A stretch of 64,000 nt of DNA, from positions 1 to 64,000 of the forward strand of contig CAAGDX010000035.1 of the NCBI GenBank assembly GCA_900768685.1, read 5' to 3'. The translations under genes and the position numbers were made by a program. Below, piece after piece: positions 58,165 to 64,000 of this stretch. The notes under the pieces are model-generated. The model had not been told where the DNA came from. It ran no database searches and saw only the letters and a list, made by a program, of their open reading frames with translations. The stretch's first letter is position 1. Each line of letters starts with the position of its first letter. The DNA comes from Bacteroidales bacterium (lineage in GTDB: Bacteria; Bacteroidota; Bacteroidia; Bacteroidales; Muribaculaceae).

Positions 58165-58343
58165 ATCATCAATGCTCAAAAAATGCTCTTCATTTTCTAA
58201 AGCGTTGCAAAGGTACAAACTTTTTTTCTTATTTTCCAAATTTTTGAGGACTTTTTTTGTAAATCTTACAAAATTTGGCAAATTTGGCAAAGTCTATGCT
58301 CTTATTTATTATGCATAAAGAATAGATTCAGCATTGCAAACTA

Positions 58344-58367
58344 ATTATGCATTATGCATTATGCATT
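58344..58367. repeat. 7-bp tandem array (ATTATGC, three units)
   Basis: Three perfect ATTATGC units plus ATT merge into the left arm of a 12-bp hairpin (GCATTGCTGCAA at 58363-58374 with TTGCAGCAATGC at 58386-58397). That hairpin would terminate the LRR gene on the minus strand. Confidence 0.8.
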
Positions 58368-58397
58368 GCTGCAAGCTTTCCGAGTTTGCAGCAATGC
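58363..58397 (-). terminator. Terminator hairpin of the LRR/T9SS gene
   Basis: A 12-bp stem, 58363-58374 with 58386-58397, right after the stop codon on the minus strand; the usual T tract is replaced by the heptamer array. Confidence 0.65.
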
Positions 58398-58398
58398 T

Positions 58399-59706
58399 TT
58401 ATTTCACAAGTTCTTTCTTTACGCTACCGTCACTCATCTTGATGATGTTGATGCCCTTTTGAGGAGTGGAGAGGATGCGACCGGTGATGTCGTAGCGAAT
58501 AGTTTCCACTGCATTTTCTTCTGAAATCAATTCTGCTGCGGAATATTCCGAAAGTTTCTTGATATTCAGGATTTTACCCCAGTTACTGTCTGCCTTGTAT
58601 GCTTCAATGGAGCCTTCCGGAACGTAAAGCGTAGTTGTCTCTGCGAAAGCACTCAAATCTGTACCTGTGTATGCAGGAGGAACAGCAGCTGCGAGTGTGA
58701 TTTCTTTTAGTTTGCTGCATGATACAAAATTACCCATTTTGATATTGCTGACGGTGGAAGGCAAGTGCAATGTCTCTAAAGCACCCATATTGCGTATCAC
58801 TTGCTGGTTAATTTCTGCAATACCTTCACATATAGTGAGTTCTTTTATTTTAAATGCTCCGTAAAAAGCGTAGTTGTTAATTGTTGTAACTCCGTCAGGT
58901 ACTATATAACTTTCACCCTCTTTATATGAAGGATAAAGGTAGAGCGTTTTCATATCTGCCGTGAAAAGTATGCCGTCAGCTGCAGTGTATGTGCTATTAC
59001 CCTCGCTAACGGTGAATTGTTCCAAATGAGAATTACTAAAGGCATCAGGGTAAATATATGTTACGGTGGAAGGAATATTTATTTCGGATATATAGCAGTA
59101 TTCAAATGCACGTTGTTGAATTTCCTGAAGTCCTTCATTGAGAACTACTTTTCTCACCATATTTCCGCCTTTGTTACCCGGAAATTTAAAAAAGGCGTAA
59201 CAGATACCCTTGGTGTTTTTAGGGAATGTAATCACGGTTTCAGTGGTAATCTCCCCTATATATGCAATGGCATAACCGCCAAAAAGATAAACTCCTTCTT
59301 CTCCTGTGAGAATTTGGACATAACGTGAATCTGCAAATGAATCTGAGCCTAATGATTCAAGTTCTTCAGGTACGTTTTTTATCTCCTCAAGTTTGGATGT
59401 ACCAAAAAATGCATTGTAATAAATCTTCTTGATTCCTTCCGGCAGAGTGATTGATGTCACTTTGGTTTTATCCTGAAATAGTCTTGCGCCAATTGCGGTA
59501 ACTACATATTCGTCTGTTCCGTCTGTGACTTTATTTTCCATCACCACCACTGTAGGCAGTTCGGCTGTGCATCGGATTGCCGTAGCTTCTCCTGCGGCTT
59601 CACTCTCGGTGCCATACTGATACACAATACCGTTCACGGTTACTGTTCCGGCTAATGCTGCAAATGCTGTTGCCGCTGAAAATAGGGTAAAAAACAATTT
59701 CTTCAT
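58399..59706 (-). CDS. Exported BspA-like leucine-rich-repeat protein with T9SS tail
   Basis: About 435 residues from MKKLFFTLF (start 59706); the open frame extends 58 codons upstream, but only from this Met does a signal peptide appear (to about residue 20, ALAG). BspA-type LRR units are present (ITLPEGIKKIYYNAFFGTSK, INIPSTVTYIYPDAFSNS, LHLPSTVSNIKMGNFVSCSK). The last 35 residues (IRYDITGRIL, then GINIIKMSDGSVKKELVK) form a short T9SS type A sorting domain. The protein should be exported by T9SS and sit at the surface or be released; binding to host or polymer is typical of the family. Confidence 0.88.
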   Translation of the reverse strand: MKKLFFTLFSAATAFAALAGTVTVNGIVYQYGTESEAAGEATAIRCTAELPTVVVMENKVTDGTDEYVVTAIGARLFQDKTKVTSITLPEGIKKIYYNAFFGTSKLEEIKNVPEELESLGSDSFADSRYVQILTGEEGVYLFGGYAIAYIGEITTETVITFPKNTKGICYAFFKFPGNKGGNMVRKVVLNEGLQEIQQRAFEYCYISEINIPSTVTYIYPDAFSNSHLEQFTVSEGNSTYTAADGILFTADMKTLYLYPSYKEGESYIVPDGVTTINNYAFYGAFKIKELTICEGIAEINQQVIRNMGALETLHLPSTVSNIKMGNFVSCSKLKEITLAAAVPPAYTGTDLSAFAETTTLYVPEGSIEAYKADSNWGKILNIKKLSEYSAAELISEENAVETIRYDITGRILSTPQKGINIIKMSDGSVKKELVK

Positions 59707-59786
59707 AAGTTTACACAATTTTTGAAGTTTAACATTTATTATTATCAAATATTCTTTTTGTTTTATGGACTGTGGTTTGTCTTTTG

Positions 59787-59820
59787 CAAATTTACCACAA
59801 TCCACCTCATTTATATGAAA
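59787..59820 (-). promoter_or_regulatory. Promoter of the LRR/T9SS gene
   Basis: TAAATTTG at 59787-59794 is a good -7; the -33 position (59817-59820) reads TTTC, with 22-nt spacing. Confidence 0.5.
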
Positions 59821-59879
59821 CACTTTCGGACAATAGTTTGACGAAATCGGACAAAATGCCGGAAAACACCGATTATACA

Positions 59880-59915
59880 CAAAAAAAAGAGTTGAAACTT
59901 TCGCTTCAACTCTTT
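59880..59915 (-). terminator. Terminator of tRNA-Pro
   Basis: An 11-bp stem (59886-59896 with 59905-59915, AAAGAGTTGAA arms), followed by at least six T on the minus strand, one base past the tRNA. Confidence 0.93.
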
Positions 59916-59916
59916 G

Positions 59917-59991
59917 TCGGGGTGAAAGGATTCGAACCTTCGACCCCCTGCTCCCAAAGCAGGTGCGCTAACCGGACTGCGCTACGCCCCG
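59917..59991 (-). tRNA. tRNA-Pro (anticodon TGG)
   Basis: 75 nt on the minus strand. The anticodon stem CCTGC/GCAGG encloses TTTGGGA (anticodon TGG). The T arm has TTCGAAT, the D arm AGTCCGGTTAGC. The acceptor CGGGGCG against CACCCCG has a C-A mismatch at position 6-67. CCA is not encoded. Confidence 0.96.
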
Positions 59992-60073
59992 ATAGGCCTT
60001 TCGGCTTAACGGGTGCAAAGTTACTGCTATTTTTTGAATTGACAAAATTTTTTGCACATTTTTTTTTACTTTA

Positions 60074-60105
60074 CTTGAAATGCACGGGCTTTTTGACTAT
60101 TTTTG
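60074..60105 (+). promoter_or_regulatory. Promoter of the menDBCE operon
   Basis: CTTG at 60074-60077 (near TTTG), a 20-nt spacer and TATTTTTG at 60098-60105. Transcription starting near 60112 favours the ATG at 60123. Confidence 0.65.
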
Positions 60106-60122
60106 CAATGAAATTACTATAT

Positions 60123-61748
60123 ATGAAGACTACAAACAAAAAGACTTGCAACGAACTGGCTGTGCTTTTAGAAGAATATCGCGTAAAGCATATTGTGGTT
60201 TCACCGGGTTCAAGAAATACGCCGCTTATCATGGCTTTTTCGCGTATCGGTGATTTTGAAATGCATTCCGTGATTGATGAACGCAGTGCCGCTTTTGTGG
60301 CTTTGGGACTTGCCAAGGCTACCAAAAGACCTGTGGCTCTTCTTTGCACTTCCGGCAGTGCCGTGCTGAATTATGCTCCGGCTATTGCTGAGGCATATTA
60401 TTCTCACATTCCGCTTGTGGTGATTTCCGCGGACCGTCCCGCTGATATGATAGACCAGGACGATGGGCAGACTATCCGCCAAACAGATGTGCTGAAAAAT
60501 TTTACTCGCCATGAGGTTTCCGTACCCGGTGACTATAACGATATTCATGAACAAAGTGTCATTCATCGTAAGATTCATGAGACTCTTTATGCAATGACGC
60601 AAAAGGGTGGAGGTCCGGTTCACATTAATGTGGAAATTTCCGAGCCGCTGAATGAGGAAATATATGTTGATAGAGTAAGTGTCAGGCAAATCTCGCTGAT
60701 TGGTGACAAGTACAATCCCGTACAGGAAGATAGGTATAAAAGTGAGTTGGAACATAAAAGAGTGGTTATTGCCATTGGTCCTATGGATTATGATGAGCAG
60801 TTCCGCGAGATTATGTGCAATTTGTCTAAGCAAGTAAAAATTTTTGCAGAAGGTGTTTCCAATGTGCGAGGCGAAATGGTGATAAATGATATTGATGAAT
60901 ATCTGTTGAGCCATGATGTGAAAGAGCCGGACATTGTGATTACTTTTGGCGGAGGACTTGTAAGCAGGCTGCTAAAGGAGAAAATTCGTAGTTGGAATTG
61001 CGAGCAATGGCTTGTGGGTAATCGCGACGGTTTTACCGACTGCTATGATAAACTGACTAAAGTCTTTACTTGCAGTCCTGTTGTTTTCGCAAATTTGGTA
61101 TTGAAACTCCGTGGCAGAACGACTCCACGGAAAGATTTGAACTTAAGACAAAAATTTCTTGACGATGCACCGTGGTGCGACCTTACGGCTTGTGACTATA
61201 TCAGCCGGATTACTCCGAGTTATTATAATGTGCATCTCTCTAACGGAATGGCACTACGTTACTGCCAGAGTGTCCTTCTTACAAAAAAAACGTATTGCAA
61301 TCGTGGCGTGAACGGAATTGACGGATGTGTCTCTACTGCTCTCGGCGCTTCACTGACAGGTGAAGATACGCTTCTGATAACGGGTGATATGTGTTTGCAG
61401 TACGACCTTGCGGCACTCTCGTCCGGTCTTGCAAAACCGAATTTCAAAATTGCTGTGCTCTGCAATGGCGACGGCGGCATTTTCCGCATTATTTCCGCTA
61501 CAAAAGACGTGGCGGAATTAGATGAATATATCTCACCAAAGGTGAATCTGCCTATAGAGCAACTCGCTGCCGCTTACGGCTTTGAGTATTACGAAGCCTC
61601 TAATTTTGATGAACTTCCTGCAAACTACGACGCTTTCCTGAATGAAGAAGAACGCCCGGCGATTATTGCCATTAAGACGGATTCTAAAATCAGTGCTCAA
61701 GTGATGCAAGAATATTATGAATATTTTAGAAAGAACAAACAAAAATAA
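60123..61748 (+). CDS. menD: SEPHCHC synthase (2-succinyl-5-enolpyruvyl-6-hydroxy-3-cyclohexene-1-carboxylate synthase)
   Basis: A thiamine-diphosphate enzyme of about 541 residues in menaquinone biosynthesis that joins isochorismate and 2-oxoglutarate. N-terminal VVSPGSRNTPLIMAF (Ser-Arg site), SGSAVLNYAPAIAEAYYSHIPLVVISADRP and the TPP-binding GDMCLQYDLAALS with CNGDGG are diagnostic; the first is at about residue 25. ATG 60123 was chosen because the predicted -7 is at 60098; the frame is open back through the tRNA, which is not meaningful. menB follows after 17 bp. Confidence 0.95.
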   Translation: MKTTNKKTCNELAVLLEEYRVKHIVVSPGSRNTPLIMAFSRIGDFEMHSVIDERSAAFVALGLAKATKRPVALLCTSGSAVLNYAPAIAEAYYSHIPLVVISADRPADMIDQDDGQTIRQTDVLKNFTRHEVSVPGDYNDIHEQSVIHRKIHETLYAMTQKGGGPVHINVEISEPLNEEIYVDRVSVRQISLIGDKYNPVQEDRYKSELEHKRVVIAIGPMDYDEQFREIMCNLSKQVKIFAEGVSNVRGEMVINDIDEYLLSHDVKEPDIVITFGGGLVSRLLKEKIRSWNCEQWLVGNRDGFTDCYDKLTKVFTCSPVVFANLVLKLRGRTTPRKDLNLRQKFLDDAPWCDLTACDYISRITPSYYNVHLSNGMALRYCQSVLLTKKTYCNRGVNGIDGCVSTALGASLTGEDTLLITGDMCLQYDLAALSSGLAKPNFKIAVLCNGDGGIFRIISATKDVAELDEYISPKVNLPIEQLAAAYGFEYYEASNFDELPANYDAFLNEEERPAIIAIKTDSKISAQVMQEYYEYFRKNKQK

Positions 61749-61765
61749 AATAAACGATTATAATT

Positions 61766-62590
61766 ATGTCACAAAGAGAGTGGAAAACAATTAAGGAATA
61801 CGAGGACATACTTTTCCAGCAGTTTGGAGGTATTGCCAAAATTACTATAAATCGTCCTAAAGTGTATAATGCGTTCCGTCCGCAGACAAATCGCGAAATG
61901 CTGGATGCTATGGACTATTGCCGTGAATGTCAGGAAATTGGCGTTATCATCCTCACCGGTGCAGGTGACAAGGCTTTCTGCTCCGGAGGCGACCAAAACG
62001 TGAAAGGAGTGGGCGGATACATAGACGATGGCGGTGTGCCCCGACTTAATGTGCTGGATTTGCACAAGGCTATCCGTTCTATCCCCAAACCGGTGATAGC
62101 AATGGTAAACGGCTACGCTATTGGTGGCGGTAACGTGCTCCAAGTGGTATGCGACCTCACAATAGCAAGTGAAAATGCTCGTTTCGGACAGACCGGACCT
62201 AAAGTGGGCAGTTTTGACGCCGGTTTCGGCTCTTCATACCTTGCTCGTTGCGTAGGACAGAAAAAAACTCGTGAAATTTGGTTCCTCTGCCGCCAATACA
62301 CTGCACAGGAGGCGCTGGAAATGGGTATGGTGAACAAGGTTGTACCTCTGGAACAACTTGAAGATGAGACTGTTGAATGGTGCAAAACTATTCTCAGTCG
62401 CAGCCCGTTTGCAATCCGCATGATTAAGCGTGCCCTTAATGCCGAACTTGACGGACAACGAGGACTTATGGAATTTGCAGGCGATGCAACTCTGATGTAT
62501 TACCTCATGGCGGAAGCACAGGAGGGCAAAAATGCGTTCCTGGAAAAACGTGACCCTAATTTCGAGCAGTTCCCAAAATTCCCGGGATAA
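61766..62590 (+). CDS. menB: 1,4-dihydroxy-2-naphthoyl-CoA synthase
   Basis: A 274-residue crotonase-fold enzyme that closes the naphthoquinone ring of menaquinone. [50 protein letters not shown] and [16 protein letters not shown] (about residues 20-150) are characteristic MenB motifs. C-terminal [12 protein letters not shown] is the usual MenB end. Product feeds the thioesterase and MenA. It lies between menD and menC. Confidence 0.97.
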   Translation: MSQREWKTIKEYEDILFQQFGGIAKITINRPKVYNAFRPQTNREMLDAMDYCRECQEIGVIILTGAGDKAFCSGGDQNVKGVGGYIDDGGVPRLNVLDLHKAIRSIPKPVIAMVNGYAIGGGNVLQVVCDLTIASENARFGQTGPKVGSFDAGFGSSYLARCVGQKKTREIWFLCRQYTAQEALEMGMVNKVVPLEQLEDETVEWCKTILSRSPFAIRMIKRALNAELDGQRGLMEFAGDATLMYYLMAEAQEGKNAFLEKRDPNFEQFPKFPG

Positions 62591-62608
62591 TACATATATT
62601 TTTCTGCT

Positions 62609-63625
62609 ATGCTTCGTGCCTCTTGTTGCCGCTATGTCCTTAATTTTAAGGAGATTGCCATCACTTCTCGTGCTCGCATGAAAGAAAAAGAAACCTTTTT
62701 TGTGCGACTTTATGATGATGAACATCCGGAGATTTTCGGAGTAGGGGAGTGTCCGCTTTTTCGCGGACTGAGTGCGGAGGACAGCCCGGAATATGAAAAC
62801 ATTCTTCGTGACTGTTGCCGTCAAGTCCCCGCAGAGATGCCGAACAGCAGTATTGCTTTTGGTTTTGAATCCGCATTCCGAGATATGGAAATGCGGCAAA
62901 AAAGTGTGCACGTAAGCAATTTTTCCATACCTATCAACGGGCTTGTCTGGATGGGAGACCGTGAAACGATGTATGAGCGACTGAAAGCAAAACTTGAAGC
63001 CGGTTTTCGCTGCGTGAAACTCAAAATCGGTGGCATAAATTTTGACGAGGAGTTGTCTCTCCTGGAATATATCCGCAACCGTTTTTCAGCAGCAGATGTG
63101 GAACTGAGACTTGACGCCAACGGTGCTTTTACTCCGCAAAATGCACTCAAACGACTGGAGCAACTCGCAAAATTCGATGTTCACTCCATTGAGCAGCCTA
63201 TCCGCCAACATCAGCCGCTGGAAATGAGGCAAATTATTGAAAATTCGCCCATTCCTATCGCCCTTGACGAGGAACTGATAGGAATGTGGGGTGATGAGGA
63301 GCGTGCCTGCCTGCTCGACGAACTTCATCCGCACTTTATTGTGCTGAAACCCTCACTCTGCGGTGGTTTTATCAGCACATCAAAGTGGATTAAGGAGGCA
63401 CAAAACCGCAATATCGGATGGTGGGTCACTTCTGCTCTTGAATCAAATGTGGGATTGACTGCAATTGCTTTATATCTAAAGGATTATAACGTTTCTATGC
63501 CGCAAGGACTTGGCACGGGCGGACTTTATACAAACAATTTTGACTCGCCGCTTACCCTTGAAGGCGATAACCTGATTTTCCATGCGGATTTGCCGCTTTG
63601 CAACCCGAATTTGCCATGGATATAA
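62609..63625 (+). CDS. menC: o-Succinylbenzoate synthase (enolase superfamily)
   Basis: A 338-residue cytosolic enzyme of the MLE/OSBS group that dehydrates SHCHC to o-succinylbenzoate. Catalytic residues are visible: Lys in CVKLKIG (about 134), metal ligands Asp in LRLDANGAF (about 167), Glu in SIEQPI (about 193), Asp in ALDEEL (about 220), and the second Lys in VLKPSLCGG (about 249). N-terminal capping domain present. It overlaps menE by 10 bp. Confidence 0.94.
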   Translation: MLRASCCRYVLNFKEIAITSRARMKEKETFFVRLYDDEHPEIFGVGECPLFRGLSAEDSPEYENILRDCCRQVPAEMPNSSIAFGFESAFRDMEMRQKSVHVSNFSIPINGLVWMGDRETMYERLKAKLEAGFRCVKLKIGGINFDEELSLLEYIRNRFSAADVELRLDANGAFTPQNALKRLEQLAKFDVHSIEQPIRQHQPLEMRQIIENSPIPIALDEELIGMWGDEERACLLDELHPHFIVLKPSLCGGFISTSKWIKEAQNRNIGWWVTSALESNVGLTAIALYLKDYNVSMPQGLGTGGLYTNNFDSPLTLEGDNLIFHADLPLCNPNLPWI

Positions 63626-64000
63626 AAAATATCACTCCGGAGGCTGAAAGTTTTGTTGCGGCTTTCACGGATAGCCGTGACTATGTGGAAGTGCACACTT
63701 CCGGTTCTACGGGCAAGCCAAAACTTATTCGTTTGCTCAAAGCGGATATGATTCGTTCCGCTGAGGCTTCATGTACTTTTTTTGGCATCACGTCGGCATC
63801 ACGACTTGTTTGCCCTCTTTCCGCAAACTATATTGCAGGAAAAATGATGATTGTGCGTGCGGCTGTGAGTGGTGCGGAACTTTTTATGGAAACGCCTTCA
63901 AATACTCCTGTCACAATGGATTACGGCACAATAGACTTGCTGCCCGTAGTACCTTCGCAACTCGTTTCCCTACTTGCAGACGCCGAAAAATGCAAAAAAA
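63616..64000 (+). CDS. menE: o-Succinylbenzoate-CoA ligase, N-terminal part (cut by the window end)
   Basis: The first 128 codons of an ANL-superfamily ligase are visible. It starts at ATG 63616 inside the end of menC. The P-loop EVHTSGSTGKPKLIRL lies at about residues 25-40, unusually near the start, as in short MenE proteins of Bacteroidota. MenE activates o-succinylbenzoate with CoA and ATP as the substrate of MenB. The rest is outside the window. Identity is by operon position plus the motif. Confidence 0.85.
   Translation, partial: MDIKNITPEAESFVAAFTDSRDYVEVHTSGSTGKPKLIRLLKADMIRSAEASCTFFGITSASRLVCPLSANYIAGKMMIVRAAVSGAELFMETPSNTPVTMDYGTIDLLPVVPSQLVSLLADAEKCKK

Noticed and set aside
59707..59880. 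58-codon upstream extension of the LRR/T9SS gene
   Set aside because: No signal sequence there, and the predicted promoter (-7 at 59787) lies inside it.
59772..60122. Long upstream extension of the menD frame
   Set aside because: It runs across the tRNA-Pro gene and the menD promoter; the start was moved to 60123.

Overview
The window is chromosomal DNA of a member of the Bacteroidota, almost certainly order Bacteroidales. The evidence is a complete type IX secretion (gliding/Por) operon, C-terminal T9SS sorting domains on secreted proteins, menaquinone genes, a cytochrome bd operon with DUF4492, DUF4494, a fimbrial-type lipoprotein/OmpA operon, promoters of the Bacteroidota form (TTTG, 19-20 nt, TAnnTTTG), and starts in A-rich contexts without Shine-Dalgarno sequences. 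I cannot assign a family or genus.

Layout. 1-117 is the 3' end of a group II intron, followed by an orphan AAA ATPase. 1364-4279 carries glycerate kinase and an acyl-CoA synthetase on the minus strand. 4408-6652 is a K+ uptake pair (TrkH plus an N-domain-only TrkA). 6817-11612 encodes two exported starch-active or starch-binding proteins with T9SS-like tails. 11856-16198 holds a Rel-type (p)ppGpp synthetase with a degenerate hydrolase domain, a lipoprotein and a THUMP-like methyltransferase. 16208-19160 is the rplM-rpsI-rpsB-tsf translation cluster. 19232-28404 is a run of minus-strand housekeeping genes (ribF, HAD, O-methyltransferase, aroQ, mrp, trmB, sugar MFS, yggS, DUF4494, rpsO, rpoZ, bamD).

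28566-35122 is a tightly spaced minus-strand series: TonB receptor, lipoprotein, DUF4492, cydA, cydB, lipoprotein. It may couple an outer-membrane uptake system to the heme-dependent oxidase. Upstream of it, at about 35275-35528, is an independently transcribed structured RNA that I cannot classify. 35623-42359 holds a second TrkH, an M23 peptidase, lgt and a four-subunit 2-oxoacid:ferredoxin oxidoreductase. 42600-46784 is a three-gene surface operon (LRR lipoprotein, OmpA-type protein, fimbrial-type lipoprotein). 47074-54070 is the T9SS core operon porT-porP-gldK-gldL-gldM-gldN.

54151-58094 is an accessory stretch: a second orphan AAA ATPase whose promoter lies inside a large inverted repeat, a type-B carboxylesterase, a GH3 remnant and a gene-free region full of palindromes. 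58094-64000 carries tRNA-Gln, an exported LRR/T9SS protein, tRNA-Pro and the menDBCE operon, with menE cut by the window end.

Themes. Exported proteins (GH13, starch-binding protein, LRR protein) depend on the T9SS machine encoded in the same window. Short 7-bp or 9-bp tandem arrays recur at five intergenic sites, all at or downstream of terminator hairpins. Large inverted repeats occur at several promoters, including those of both orphan ATPases and bamD.
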